Below, one piece after another: positions 36,325-45,876 of a stretch of 64,000 bases of DNA (within the stretch, counting starts at the first letter, position 1; each line of letters starts with the position of its first letter). The notes beneath the pieces are model-generated. The model did not search any database and had not been told where the DNA came from. It was given only the letters and a program-made list of their open reading frames with translations. This DNA is from Sphingobacterium sp. (GTDB lineage: Bacteria > Bacteroidota > Bacteroidia > Sphingobacteriales > Sphingobacteriaceae): assembly GCA_031286695.1 (NCBI GenBank), contig JAITTY010000005.1, forward strand, positions 992,001-1,056,000, written 5' to 3'. Position numbers and translations under genes: made by a program.

Positions 36325-37155
36325 GGTATTTTTATCCATCAATTTTCCCGAGGCATTATAAACATACTTCTCCGTATTCCCTTTATCTTTTTTCTCCACG
36401 ACCTTCTGCACGAGCAATGAATTCTTAAAATACTCATGGTAAAAGCAGTTATCAAGGTTATATTTCCGCTCGACAAGATTATTATTCTGATATAAATCAG
36501 TATAATCAACCTTAGCTTTCCGATAGGTATGTTTTAGTAATTGGCCATGAGCATCAAATGACTTTGATTCCTGTATCTGCCCACCACAATTCAATTTGGC
36601 ACTGTACATTAATGTATTGTCTAAGCGATAGTCAGCTCGGGTATGGTCAAAATCATTTTCCACCGTATAGTAATTATCAAAAAAGACTTTTGTTATTTTT
36701 TTTCCATTATTTGCAGCTCGGTAGAATACCGTTTTTTCCTGACTGATTTTCCCATTCTTAAAATTACGCTGCACACTTGAACTATCCGTTATTGTATACT
36801 GAAAGTCTGGCAATGCGGCAGATTTCACAGTCATTTGCTGCAATACACCATGCCTTACCACAACAACACCCTGCTTCCCCTCTTTTTCAATCTTAAAATC
36901 CCCCTCTACTATACCTTCCTGATTGATAGAAATAAACGCATTGGAAAGGCCCATAAATTGATTCTTCTGCAGAATATATTTACCCGGTTTCAATTTCGCT
37001 TCTTTACCTTTTTCAAGTATCCGGATCGTATCCTTTGGATATTCTGATAAATGAAGCTGGTAACTATCTTTATCTAATCGAACATACTCTTGCGCAACTC
37101 CCAACTGAACAGCTAAACACAGATATAATAATGTAATAAAACGTAATTTTGACAT
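36316..37155 (-). CDS. Exported protein of unknown function with YwqK/MORN-like repeats
   Basis: About 279 residues from the ATG at 37155 (MSKLRFITLLYLCLAVQLG, signal peptide ending at VAQ); an ATG at 37227 adds 24 hydrophobic residues and is less natural. The C-terminal half has repeated short strands such as RNFKNGKISQEKTVFYRA, KSFDAHGQLLKHTYRKAK and KYVYNASGKLMDK, typical of YwqK-antitoxin-like MORN variants. Such proteins are common and uncharacterised in Bacteroidota. A 15-base tandem duplication covers the stop codon. No operon partner. Confidence 0.65.
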   Translation of the reverse strand: MSKLRFITLLYLCLAVQLGVAQEYVRLDKDSYQLHLSEYPKDTIRILEKGKEAKLKPGKYILQKNQFMGLSNAFISINQEGIVEGDFKIEKEGKQGVVVVRHGVLQQMTVKSAALPDFQYTITDSSSVQRNFKNGKISQEKTVFYRAANNGKKITKVFFDNYYTVENDFDHTRADYRLDNTLMYSAKLNCGGQIQESKSFDAHGQLLKHTYRKAKVDYTDLYQNNNLVERKYNLDNCFYHEYFKNSLLVQKVVEKKDKGNTEKYVYNASGKLMDKNTGG

Positions 37156-37296
37156 AATGTAATAAAATTGTTGCAATAATAGTAACACAATTATTACACC
37201 AAAAATTAAAATAGGACTGCTTTTCAAAATACTTTTCCAATAAAAATGTATTTACAGTATGCGATAACACATCCATTAAAAGCTTATGCAGATAAT

Positions 37297-37335
37297 AAAA
37301 AAGGAGAATTATCTATCGATAATTCTCCTTTTTTT
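37297..37335. terminator. Bidirectional terminator
   Basis: GGAGAATTATC (37303-37313) pairs with GATAATTCTCC (37318-37328) around the loop TATC, flanked by A6 and T7, so it can work on both strands. It ends the BON-SH3 operon on the minus strand. Confidence 0.85.
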
Positions 37336-37378
37336 GTCTAGCAATGTTCGCACCGAAGGCGCGCACAACATCCAGCAA

Positions 37379-37798
37379 CTAAACGGACTCTAAATACTGT
37401 GCATAACAATAGCCCTCTTCATTATCTTTGGTTCTGACCAACCACCACTGATCATTAGCCTTACTAATCAAAGTGATGATTTCTCCTTTAGCAGCTTTGC
37501 CTACAATAGGCTGATCTGTACCAGGCCCCTTTCTAATATTCAAGTTGCTATTTTCTGTAATGACCTTCACCTGACTTCCCGGCACTTCTGTAGCCACATC
37601 TACATTGAGTACCACATCTCCAGTTTGAAAATTAGGATCTATATTACCGTAGATTTCCCATAGCTTATTTTTAACATCTGCATTAGGTGCTGTACCTCGA
37701 ATCTGCAATACACCATCCATTTCGGCATAATTCAGGTCATTTACACCCGAAGATTGCGCCGTATCCAAAAGAACCTTATATTTTTCTTGCAATGACAT
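37379..37798 (-). CDS. SH3b-domain protein with BON-like N-terminus
   Basis: A 139-residue protein without signal peptide. The C-terminal 65 residues are a bacterial SH3 domain: VITENSNLNIRKGPGTDQPI, GKAAKGEIITLISKANDQWW and EEGYCYAQYLESV. The N-terminal part (residues 10-70: DGVLQIRGTAPNADVKNKLW) resembles half of a BON domain. SH3b domains bind peptidoglycan or proteins; absence of an export signal is odd for a cell-wall role. It follows the BON lipoprotein gene by 12 bases in one operon. Confidence 0.72.
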   Translation of the reverse strand: MSLQEKYKVLLDTAQSSGVNDLNYAEMDGVLQIRGTAPNADVKNKLWEIYGNIDPNFQTGDVVLNVDVATEVPGSQVKVITENSNLNIRKGPGTDQPIVGKAAKGEIITLISKANDQWWLVRTKDNEEGYCYAQYLESV

Positions 37799-37810
37799 AG
37801 TTTCGTTATT

Positions 37811-38317
37811 TTATTTTTTGACAACAATACCACTTAGATCCACTTTTTTAGGATTCAAGTTATCCAGTCCCTGTTTTAAGGTTATTATCTTTGGTTGCTC
37901 CAAGGTACCTGTAACAGAGATTACACCATCCTTTACGCTTGCCTGCACTGTAGGAAAATCCTTCACAAACGTGTTCACAGCTGCACCAAGTACCGCGTCA
38001 TTATTGGATGTCTCAATAGGAGCTGGTGTAGATGACACCGGGGCGCTAACGACAATATTGTTTTGAATAGACTTGATGTCTTTATCACCTGCTGTTTTAG
38101 CAATAGACTCCACTTGCTGTTTTTCTTTCTCCGAAGCAACACTACCACTTAAGATAACTTTTCCTTTTTCAACGTCGACGTCCACCGTTTTACGACCGGT
38201 AAGTGCATTTTCGATCTTTTCTTCCAACTTCTCATCAGATAAACCTGATTTGCAGGCCGTGAAGGAAAGTACAACTGTAGTTGCCAATAGACAAAATGTT
38301 AACTTGCTAAATTTCAT
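37811..38317 (-). CDS. BON-domain lipoprotein
   Basis: A 168-residue protein with lipoprotein signal (lipobox LSFTAC, Cys22) and two BON domains, residues about 28-90 (DEKLEEKIENALTGRK, VILSGSVASEKEKQQ) and 108-168 (VISVTGTLEQPKIITLKQGL). BON domains bind phospholipids; OsmY and DolP are known examples, so a role in outer-membrane integrity is likely. The linker between the domains is rich in Ser, Pro and Thr. First gene of a two-gene operon with the SH3b gene. Confidence 0.85.
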   Translation of the reverse strand: MKFSKLTFCLLATTVVLSFTACKSGLSDEKLEEKIENALTGRKTVDVDVEKGKVILSGSVASEKEKQQVESIAKTAGDKDIKSIQNNIVVSAPVSSTPAPIETSNNDAVLGAAVNTFVKDFPTVQASVKDGVISVTGTLEQPKIITLKQGLDNLNPKKVDLSGIVVKK

Positions 38318-38551
38318 AAGACCAATTTTAATTTATAATTCCAACAATAATCCTAACAAATTCCCTAAGCAATTGTTTGTCCAATTATTTTTAAACTTAA
38401 ATTCCCTTGCCGGATCGTAATTATATAATTAAATTTAAGAGCAGAGGTATTCATGACCGTTTCATTCGGATCATTTTCTCCTCTATAGTTAGAAAAACGC
38501 TTTAAAAGAACAGATACGCACTTTGATGATTCAATCGAACAGCTATTAATT

Positions 38552-39652
38552 ATGGGATTTTTGAATAATATTTTTGGTAAAAAAGAAAATAAAAAGGACG
38601 GTGTGCAAGATTTCTGGGACTGGTTTATAAAAAACGAACAGACCTTTTTTCAAATCGTCAAGAGTGGAGAACAAATTGATCAGAATTTTTTCAGCAAACT
38701 TTCACCTAAGATCGATGCACTTCGCAAGGAGCTGTATTTCTTAACCGGCATGTATAATGATGAAACAGCAGAACTTGTGATCACCCCTGATGGCGTCATC
38801 AAAAATATTGCTTTCGTAGAACATCTGATTGCTTCTGCTCCATCGCTACCCCACTGGAAATTTACAGCACTAAAGCCCGCTATTGCGGATATGGAAAAAT
38901 TCAAAATCACGATGTATGGATTCTCCTTTGACATCAAGGATATGTTTTTTTATCCCATTCAGCATAAATACCAACCGGATGAAGTCGATATCGTTATTGT
39001 CCACCCCGATTATACGGAAGAGAACAAGGCTAATATTGCCCATGGGATAGAAATATTCCTCGACAATTACATTGGTGAACTGAACTCAATCATTGCCATC
39101 GACAATCTGAATGTAACCTCAACAGATCTCGCGACTGAAGAGTTGATTCCGCTGGTCAAATTAAAAGATTATTTGATCTGGCGGGAAAAGGAATTTGTGG
39201 AAAAATATACTGATCTAAGACACAATACCACAGATGATACCTATACTGCCTTTGAAGGTATATTAGAAAACGACCTACCTATCTTGGCTATTATTAATAC
39301 AACGCTATTAGACTGGGATGGAAAAGCCTCTCACCCTTGGATCGTTACCCTAAAAATCAACTATGATGGAACAGCAACCAATGGGATGCCAGATCAGGAA
39401 ACTTACGATTTAATGGATAAGTTTGAAGAAGAATTAATGAACAACCTTCCAGATGTTGGCTTTCTTAATATTGGCCGAGAAACTGCTGATAGTCTAAGGG
39501 AAATTTATCTAGCTTGCAAAGAATTTCGAAAAATCTCCATGACCATCGATCAGTTAATCGAACAGTACAAGGAAAAACTCCAAATTGATTATAGCATCTA
39601 CAAAGATAAATACTGGAAATCTTTCGAACGATTTTATACACAAATAGAGTAA
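38552..39652 (+). CDS. DUF695-containing protein
   Basis: A 366-residue soluble protein. Residues about 240-355 match DUF695 (LPILAIINTTLLDWDGKASH, then VTLKINYDGTATNGMPDQET and YDLMDKFEEELMNNL). The N-terminal 220 residues (GFLNNIFGKKENKKDGVQDF, FWDWFIKNEQTFFQIVKSGE) form a second conserved unit seen with DUF695 in Bacteroidota. Nothing is known of the function. Not part of an obvious operon; the L,D-transpeptidase gene follows after 63 bases on the same strand. Confidence 0.75.
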   Translation: MGFLNNIFGKKENKKDGVQDFWDWFIKNEQTFFQIVKSGEQIDQNFFSKLSPKIDALRKELYFLTGMYNDETAELVITPDGVIKNIAFVEHLIASAPSLPHWKFTALKPAIADMEKFKITMYGFSFDIKDMFFYPIQHKYQPDEVDIVIVHPDYTEENKANIAHGIEIFLDNYIGELNSIIAIDNLNVTSTDLATEELIPLVKLKDYLIWREKEFVEKYTDLRHNTTDDTYTAFEGILENDLPILAIINTTLLDWDGKASHPWIVTLKINYDGTATNGMPDQETYDLMDKFEEELMNNLPDVGFLNIGRETADSLREIYLACKEFRKISMTIDQLIEQYKEKLQIDYSIYKDKYWKSFERFYTQIE

Positions 39653-39715
39653 GGCTGCCAGACAAAAAAAATGTCTGCTTAATAAAAAAAGAATTTCGTA
39701 AAATCTGTTTGATCT

Positions 39716-40339
39716 ATGAATAAAATCATTCTTTTGATCATTATCCTAGGAGTAGGTCTCATCGCTTTCAAAACCAACCAAAAAAACGCACTTTTGGCCG
39801 TTGCTGATACAAAGGAAAACGAGCTGTCAGACGCTGCCCGCTACGCCATGGCTATGAAAGAAGTAAAAAAACATCTAAAAACCAACAGCAACTATAATCC
39901 TGATGTTTCCTTTCTTCTGGATATGAAAACACCCTCGGGGAGGAATCGCTTCTTTGTCGTAGACCTAAAAAGGGACCAGATTATCGATCAGGGCCTGGTG
40001 GCCCATGGATCTGGCTCCGAAACAGGCAAAAAAAACCGTTTAAAATTCAGCAATATAGATAATTCCCATGCGACATCACTAGGCAGTTATACCATCGGCA
40101 GTTCATACAAGGGTAAATTTGGAAAAGCCTATAAGCTATATGGTTTGGATAGTTCCAATAGTAACGCATACGCTAGAAATATCGTTTTACACAAATACGA
40201 CAGCATGCCATACGATGAGCAGGTCGACCCAATATGCCTTAGTGAAGGCTGTCCCATGGTGAATGTCGAATTCTATAAAAGACTACAGACACTGATTGAC
40301 TCGTCAAAGAAACAGATCATCTTACATATCTATTACTAA
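39716..40339 (+). CDS. Murein L,D-transpeptidase catalytic-domain protein (YkuD_2 type)
   Basis: A 207-residue protein with one N-terminal membrane or signal segment (IILLIIILGVGLIAF). The catalytic domain carries RNIVLHKYDSMPYDEQ (His) and CLSEGCPMVNVEFYKRL (SxGCP, catalytic Cys), and earlier FFVVDLKRDQIIDQGLVAHG. Members form 3-3 crosslinks or anchor lipoproteins in peptidoglycan; this subgroup is common in Bacteroidota and little studied. The stop codon abuts the stop of the convergent neighbouring gene. Confidence 0.85.
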   Translation: MNKIILLIIILGVGLIAFKTNQKNALLAVADTKENELSDAARYAMAMKEVKKHLKTNSNYNPDVSFLLDMKTPSGRNRFFVVDLKRDQIIDQGLVAHGSGSETGKKNRLKFSNIDNSHATSLGSYTIGSSYKGKFGKAYKLYGLDSSNSNAYARNIVLHKYDSMPYDEQVDPICLSEGCPMVNVEFYKRLQTLIDSSKKQIILHIYY

Positions 40340-41842
40340 TTAACTCCCCTCTTCTTTGATCAAATCCAACAAAACCTGATAAGGGCTTCCAGAAACAACA
40401 AGGGCCTTTAACCAAGCAACAAATCCCTTAACAAATAAATCCTTATTTTCTTTTTGATTCACCATAGCGTCAACAGCTGCACGAAAGGATTTTCCTTGAA
40501 TGACGGTAGGATTTAAAAGATATTTTTCCACCAATTTAGCAAAATCAATTACTCTATTTTCATTGACACTCATTAAGTACTTTTTATACCTGCGAACAAA
40601 GCTCTTTAGTTTCGAAGTAGCCAAATCGATGTGATCGAATTGGATGTGGATCAGAATTTCGAGCAGACTCTTCCGAATGGTCCATAACATCCCCATTTTC
40701 TTCTCATACCAGGCGTCTGTTCGAGTCAATTTTTGAAGCTCAACTAAAGCAGTTTTATCGCGGAATTGGGTTAAAAACATGACCAAACATAGTTGCAGAT
40801 CCGAGAGGTCAAGCTCACTTGACTTTGGTACCGCTTGTTTGATCCCTTCCTTTAATAGGGCAAGACCTTGTGCCCCTTCGCCAAGGTAATGAAAATTCAA
40901 TGCCTTCAACAATTGGCACCGCAGCTGAAACTGCACTCGAAAAACGGAACTTCCTTGCGATAAAACCACATCCATACGTTCTAAATATCTCAAGCTTTCT
41001 TGAAAAAAACCATTCCGCAAATTGAAGTTAGCCAGGTAATACAAAATATGGAGATAGTAAAATAAATAACGGGGAGCTTGCTCATGATGGTTGAACAGGA
41101 AATTGGCTGCTGTTTTTAAAAAAGAACGAACCAATGCATAGTTTTGATGTATTGCTGCGTATTCATTTGCAATATACAAAAGTTGATAAAGTGACTTAAA
41201 TGACAAAAGGTCATCCAAGGAAATACTGTATTTGCCCAACGTATCCAAAATCAACTTATTGAGATCAACTATTTTTGCCTTCAAATGAATATCCTGTAAT
41301 TCCCTGCGCAACAAAGCATAAGCAATCTGAAATTTCGCTTCTTGTTGTAGTTTTCGTTGATTTTCGGCAAAACGATCAACAAGCAATTCCAAATTGACAC
41401 TTGGATCTAAATAAGCATATTGTAATCTAGTTTGTAAAATCTCGTTCAATAAACTAAACTGTTCAAGAAGAAGCGCTTTATCTTCAGCGCGCTGAAGGCA
41501 TTTAAACCCAATCTTAATGAATTGACTTTCCAGTAGAAAACGGCCAACAACAAGCAGTCTCAATGCTTCATGCGCTTCGCTGTTGTCCCGCTCAAAAACC
41601 TTATTTGAAAGAAAAAACACCAGATTCTCATGAAGCCTCTTTCTCAAGGCATGGTAAGCATTGCGATTTTTAGTAGGATTATATAATTTTTTTAATCTAT
41701 TTATATCGTCAGTTTCTATAATTTCTAACAACCTGATATTTTTCACATCATTTCGTTTGTTTTTACGTTTCAGAAAGGTCTTAAAATCCTTTTTATCGTC
41801 ACTATTAAGCAATAATAGTAAGTCTGATATTGCATCTGTCAT
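40340..41842 (-). CDS. Uncharacterised all-helical protein, about 500 residues
   Basis: A 500-residue, Leu- and Lys-rich protein without signal peptide. It is predicted by eye to be almost wholly helical, with TPR-like pairs such as LFYYLHILYYLANFNLRNGF and FRVQFQLRCQLLKALNFHYL. The N-terminus contains the charged stretch DDKKDFKTFLKRKNKR. Similar long hypothetical proteins occur in Sphingobacteriaceae; I do not recognise a family with known function. It could be a scaffold. Converges with the L,D-transpeptidase gene. Confidence 0.7.
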   Translation of the reverse strand: MTDAISDLLLLLNSDDKKDFKTFLKRKNKRNDVKNIRLLEIIETDDINRLKKLYNPTKNRNAYHALRKRLHENLVFFLSNKVFERDNSEAHEALRLLVVGRFLLESQFIKIGFKCLQRAEDKALLLEQFSLLNEILQTRLQYAYLDPSVNLELLVDRFAENQRKLQQEAKFQIAYALLRRELQDIHLKAKIVDLNKLILDTLGKYSISLDDLLSFKSLYQLLYIANEYAAIHQNYALVRSFLKTAANFLFNHHEQAPRYLFYYLHILYYLANFNLRNGFFQESLRYLERMDVVLSQGSSVFRVQFQLRCQLLKALNFHYLGEGAQGLALLKEGIKQAVPKSSELDLSDLQLCLVMFLTQFRDKTALVELQKLTRTDAWYEKKMGMLWTIRKSLLEILIHIQFDHIDLATSKLKSFVRRYKKYLMSVNENRVIDFAKLVEKYLLNPTVIQGKSFRAAVDAMVNQKENKDLFVKGFVAWLKALVVSGSPYQVLLDLIKEEGS

Positions 41843-41983
41843 AGCTCAAATTTAGAATTAAATAAATATATAAAACAAAATAATATCGTCAGTATTCTTT
41901 TAAAATTAAGTTTAAAAACAATTGGATCCTATAGATATTTGAATCACAAAACAACAACAAATTAAAACTAAAACAAGAAAATT

Positions 41984-42451
41984 ATGGAACCGCTAAAAAA
42001 CATGATTGAAGAAAAAAAAGCTGAAAGAGATTCAAACAAAAGAAATCCATTTAAACCAACAGGCGCATTTATTGGTGCTTCATGGACCGCATTATTGGTT
42101 GGAACCTTTGGTTATTGCATAGGCTTATGGAATGCAACAATGGCATTGAACGAAAAAGGGTATTATTTTACAATTTTACTGTTTGCCCTGTTTGCTGTTA
42201 TCTCCGTTCAAAAAAGCGTCAGAGATAAAGCCGAAGGGCTCGCTGTTACCGAATTGTATTATGGTCTAAGCTGGTTTGCAACAATTGCCGCCGTTGTTCT
42301 ATTAACTGTAGGCCTATGGAATGCAGAACTACTCTTAAGTGAAAAAGGATTCTATGCAATGTCCTTCTCATTGAGTATATTCTCTGCAATCGCAGTACAA
42401 AAGAATACACGCGATGCAAAACTTATCGATGATAATGAAATAAAACTTTAG
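41984..42451 (+). CDS. YiaA/YiaB family inner-membrane protein
   Basis: A 155-residue protein with two copies of the YiaAB unit, each of two membrane helices: GAFIGASWTALLVGTFGYCI, GLWNATMALNEKGYYFTILL with FAVISVQKSVRD, then ELYYGLSWFATIAAVVLLTV, GLWNAELLLSEKGFYAMSFS with AIAVQKNTRD. The repeated GLWNA and VQK-xx-RD elements show the internal duplication. Function is unknown; the E. coli members are stress-related inner-membrane proteins. Stands alone with a hairpin behind it. Confidence 0.9.
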   Translation: MEPLKNMIEEKKAERDSNKRNPFKPTGAFIGASWTALLVGTFGYCIGLWNATMALNEKGYYFTILLFALFAVISVQKSVRDKAEGLAVTELYYGLSWFATIAAVVLLTVGLWNAELLLSEKGFYAMSFSLSIFSAIAVQKNTRDAKLIDDNEIKL

Positions 42452-42460
42452 CGGGTGCCT

Positions 42461-42493
42461 ATCCTGCGGCCTCTGCAATGCAAGCCGCAGGAT
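42461..42493 (+). terminator. Terminator-like hairpin after yiaA/B-type gene
   Basis: ATCCTGCGGC pairs perfectly with GCCGCAGGAT (42484-42493) around a 13-base loop. It starts 9 bases after the stop codon. The following TATTTCAA is only weakly T-rich. Confidence 0.6.
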
Positions 42494-42567
42494 ATTTCAA
42501 TCCCCTTTTGGACGAAAAAAAAGGAAGAGCTTGTTTATTTTGGCTTTTCCTTTTTAGGTAGATGGTT

Positions 42568-44313
42568 TTAGGCTGATGGTCTGGGCCGAACAATCGGAAG
42601 GTAAACAAAAAATGTACTTCCACTTCCAAAAACACTTTGCACATCAATTTCTCCCCCCATGCTCTCGATAAACTCCTTGCTTATGCTCAAGCCTAAACCT
42701 GTCCCTTCTTTTGTACTCCCTGGAACACGGAAATAGCGATCAAAAATTTTTGTTAAATATTGCATTGGAATTCCTCGGCCATGATCTTCAACAAGCAAAA
42801 GTACCCTTGCTGCCATTTTTTTGACAGCAATACGGATCACTCCCTCTTCATCAGAATACCGAATTGCATTGGACAATAAATTCGTCAACACCCATGCGGC
42901 CTTTTCGGTATCGATAAAGACCATCGGCAAATCCTTTTCCAATTCCACTTCTATCCGAATTTGTTTTTGCTCTACCATCGACCGATTGGCCAAAAGTGCA
43001 TAATCTACAATCGGTTCGATAGGCGCAGGATTCAGCTTCATCTGAATTGTACCGCTCTCCACTTGTGCAATATCCAAAAGTTCTCCCGTAATCTTAAGGA
43101 GCCGCTCTGTATCATCAGCCATCCCTCCGATCAGATCTTTTTGTTCTTCATTCAAATCTCCGATCCGCTTATTTTCTAGTAATTGGATCCCCATACGTAT
43201 GGAAGCAATAGGTGTCTTCAATTCATGGGAGACCGTCCCAATAAAATTTGTTTTCGCAACATCGCGCTCCTTGAAACTCGTTACATTCTTCAGCAAAATA
43301 AATTGTCCGATAAATTGAGAACTCTCCTCTCCTGTCGGAACAATATTGATATCAATGACCTCTAACTCAAAATAGTTTTCTTTCCCATAGGCAAATACCT
43401 GAACCAAGCCTAGATGACCAGATTCCTGAGATATAGCGGTAATTTTGTTGAGAAGGTTTCTAATCAAATCATTAAAAGCTGCAATTTCCTCTAAATTCTT
43501 CCCCTCAAATTCAGCAAGTTTTAACCCCGAAATTAAACAAGCGGGTTCATTCGCAAAAAGCACTCTTTTTTCCTCATCCACCCCTATAACAGCATCATGC
43601 ATATTATCGATAAGTGCTTCAATTCTCTTTTTATGCTGTAAAATCTTACCTAATTTACTTTCTGTATATTCCTCGAGCTTTTGAGCCATTGTGTTGAACG
43701 ACTTTGCCACCGCTCCAAATTCATCCTTTCGCTTAAAATGAAGTCTCATTTTATAGTTCCCAGCAGCAATCTGTTTAATACTATCGGTTAATTGTACAAT
43801 TGGACCAGCAATAGCTAGGGGGAGATTAACCAACAATACGAACGCAATCATAAAACAGATCGCACCTACAATGGATATGGCCAAAATAGCTTTTTCCGAT
43901 GTTGTATTGGCGATATTGTTTTTGTATTCAATCGCCTGCATATTAAGATACATCAGTTGGAATATATCTTTACGTAAATCAGCTACTACTGCTGCATTTT
44001 TCGTCTCTCTTTTTAAACTCAAGAAATGACGATTTACACGTTCAGTTACAGCCCGTTCTCCGCGCTCGGTCACATTGCGCTTCTGGAGCATTAAGTTATG
44101 TTCAAATAGCTGAACACTTTTCCCGTTCGTACGAAAATCTTCCAAAGCCAACAGCATATTTCGGGAGTAATGCAACGTGTTATAGTTATCGACTAAAATA
44201 TTGTTTGTATCTTTTTTTAGCCGATAAACGTAATATCCACTCACTATCGCTAGCAGCAAGATCATGAAAAATAAAAAACCTACCCCAAATGTCAGCTTAG
44301 CTTTAAGTTTCAT
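42568..44313 (-). CDS. Membrane sensor histidine kinase (HAMP-PAS-HisKA-HATPase)
   Basis: A 581-residue protein. Two membrane helices (about 8-30 and 142-168) enclose a helical periplasmic sensor; then HAMP (170-222), PAS (226-345), HisKA with the phospho-acceptor H363 in FIGTVSHELKTPIA, and an ATPase domain with LLSNAIRYSD (N box), EDHGRGIP (G1) and GTGLGLSISKEF (G2). It overlaps the NtrC-type regulator gene by 4 bases and is surely its partner. The signal is unknown. The periplasmic domain resembles four-helix sensors of KinB-like kinases. Confidence 0.92.
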   Translation of the reverse strand: MKLKAKLTFGVGFLFFMILLLAIVSGYYVYRLKKDTNNILVDNYNTLHYSRNMLLALEDFRTNGKSVQLFEHNLMLQKRNVTERGERAVTERVNRHFLSLKRETKNAAVVADLRKDIFQLMYLNMQAIEYKNNIANTTSEKAILAISIVGAICFMIAFVLLVNLPLAIAGPIVQLTDSIKQIAAGNYKMRLHFKRKDEFGAVAKSFNTMAQKLEEYTESKLGKILQHKKRIEALIDNMHDAVIGVDEEKRVLFANEPACLISGLKLAEFEGKNLEEIAAFNDLIRNLLNKITAISQESGHLGLVQVFAYGKENYFELEVIDINIVPTGEESSQFIGQFILLKNVTSFKERDVAKTNFIGTVSHELKTPIASIRMGIQLLENKRIGDLNEEQKDLIGGMADDTERLLKITGELLDIAQVESGTIQMKLNPAPIEPIVDYALLANRSMVEQKQIRIEVELEKDLPMVFIDTEKAAWVLTNLLSNAIRYSDEEGVIRIAVKKMAARVLLLVEDHGRGIPMQYLTKIFDRYFRVPGSTKEGTGLGLSISKEFIESMGGEIDVQSVFGSGSTFFVYLPIVRPRPSA

Positions 44314-45647
44314 TGGATTTTATATTCTTCAATTTTTCGATATAAGGTAGCTATACCGATTTCTAACAATCGAGCAGCCTCAGCTTTATTTCCGTTCGTA
44401 TGTTTCAATACACGCTGTATATGCTGCCTTTCTATGTTGGCCATCGAAAAGTTTGATAAGTCTCCCTTCCCTTCTCTATAATCACGTTCTCCGAAAGGAA
44501 GACTCTGAACATCCAGCACACCCCCCTCACTTAAAATTACACTGCGTTCAATCACATTTTTCAGTTCACGAATATTTCCCCGCCATACATTGTGTTCCAA
44601 TGCCTGCACAAATGCAGGGCTCATCTGCAAAGGTTTCAAATTGGATTTTACAGCAAAAATATCGGCGTAATATTGTGCCAGCGGCACAATATCTTGTATC
44701 CGCTCACGAAGCGGCGGTAGTTCTATCGTAAAAACAGATAATCTGTAAAAAAGATCACTCCTAAAATGATCAGAAGCAATTTCAGTTTCGAGATTTCTGT
44801 TGGTAGCAGCTATGATACGTACATCCACTTTCGTTGGCTTGGAATCCCCTACTTTCAAAAACTCTCCCGTTTCCAAAACACGGAGAATTTTAGCTTGCAG
44901 CTCCAAAGCCATCTCCCCCATCTCATCCAGAAATATAGTACCTAAATGTGCTTCTTCAAACAAGCCGCGCTGATCTTTCGTCGCTCCGGTAAAAGCGCCA
45001 GATTTATGACCAAACAACTCATTTTCCAGCAGATCTTTTGTAAATGCAGCACAATTAATGGCCACGAAATTACGGTCTCTTCTGGAACTAGCCTGATGGA
45101 TCGCCTGTGCAAAAACCTCTTTACCGGTACCAGTTTCTCCAGTGAGTAGAACCGTTGTATTGGTAACAGCAACTTTTTGTGCCATTCCAATGGCCGCTTG
45201 AATCGCATTAGATTTTCCAATAATTTTATCGAAAGAAAGTCTATCCCCTAATTGCTTTTCTAACTGCTGTACCCTTCGAGCCAATGCAACCTTTTCACAA
45301 GCTTTATAAAGCAATGGTATAATGCGATTGTTGTCATCCCCTTTCGTAATGTATTCAAAAGCACCATTTTTTATTGCCTTTACCCCATCAGGAATATTCC
45401 CGTAAGCCGTCAATAAGATAATCTCCAAAATGGGATACCGCTCCTTAATCAATTTAGCAGTTTCAACCCCATTACCGTCAGGCAGCTTAACATCACAAAG
45501 AACAACATCTACATCATTGACTTCAAGTTTTTTTAACCCTGATTTAATATCCCCTGCCTCAATCACATCAAAACCTTCCAAACTAATGATTTTGGACAGC
45601 AATTTCCGAAGTTTCTCTTCGTCGTCTATAAGGAGAACTCTATTCAC
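44310..45647 (-). CDS. Sigma-54-dependent response regulator (NtrC type)
   Basis: A 445-residue protein. I choose the GTG at 45647 (MNRVLLIDDEEKLRKL), because a perfect -7 element ends at 45662, leaving the TTG at 45686 upstream of the transcript. Receiver phospho-acceptor D52 (LCDVKLPDG). The AAA+ domain has TGETGTGKE, HKSGAFTGATKDQRG (canonical sigma-54 contact loop) and FLDEMGEM. A Fis-type HTH closes the protein (NGNKAEAARLLEIGIATLYR). Paired with the histidine kinase downstream; targets unknown. Confidence 0.9.
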   Translation of the reverse strand: MNRVLLIDDEEKLRKLLSKIISLEGFDVIEAGDIKSGLKKLEVNDVDVVLCDVKLPDGNGVETAKLIKERYPILEIILLTAYGNIPDGVKAIKNGAFEYITKGDDNNRIIPLLYKACEKVALARRVQQLEKQLGDRLSFDKIIGKSNAIQAAIGMAQKVAVTNTTVLLTGETGTGKEVFAQAIHQASSRRDRNFVAINCAAFTKDLLENELFGHKSGAFTGATKDQRGLFEEAHLGTIFLDEMGEMALELQAKILRVLETGEFLKVGDSKPTKVDVRIIAATNRNLETEIASDHFRSDLFYRLSVFTIELPPLRERIQDIVPLAQYYADIFAVKSNLKPLQMSPAFVQALEHNVWRGNIRELKNVIERSVILSEGGVLDVQSLPFGERDYREGKGDLSNFSMANIERQHIQRVLKHTNGNKAEAARLLEIGIATLYRKIEEYKIQ

Positions 45648-45661
45648 AATATTCGTTTTTT

Positions 45662-45669
45662 CAAAATTA
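45662..45669 (-). promoter_or_regulatory. -7 element of the ntrC-type/kinase operon
   Basis: On the minus strand TAATTTTG matches TAnnTTTG exactly. It predicts a transcript start near 45655 and a very short leader before the GTG at 45647. Confidence 0.5.
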
Positions 45670-45729
45670 CAATTTGTCTGAAGCAAATAGTAGAAAAATA
45701 AACAATTTGACTATTCCTCAAAAATTTTC

Positions 45730-45758
45730 TTGACATCAAAATAAAAAACCTATATTTG
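45730..45758 (+). promoter_or_regulatory. Promoter of the ABC-F gene
   Basis: TTG at 45730-45732 and TATATTTG at 45751-45758, separated by 18 bases: a full Bacteroidota-type promoter. The expected transcript starts near 45765, leaving an untranslated leader of about 110 nt before the ATG at 45877. Confidence 0.7.
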
Positions 45759-45876
45759 TAAACCACAACAGAATTAAAACTGCATGTAAGATTAAAATTC
45801 TTTAGAACGAAATAAATACCATCCATTGGCAGCATTTGTCAACATGGTCTTTTTCCAACATTTAAAGAATTTCAAC

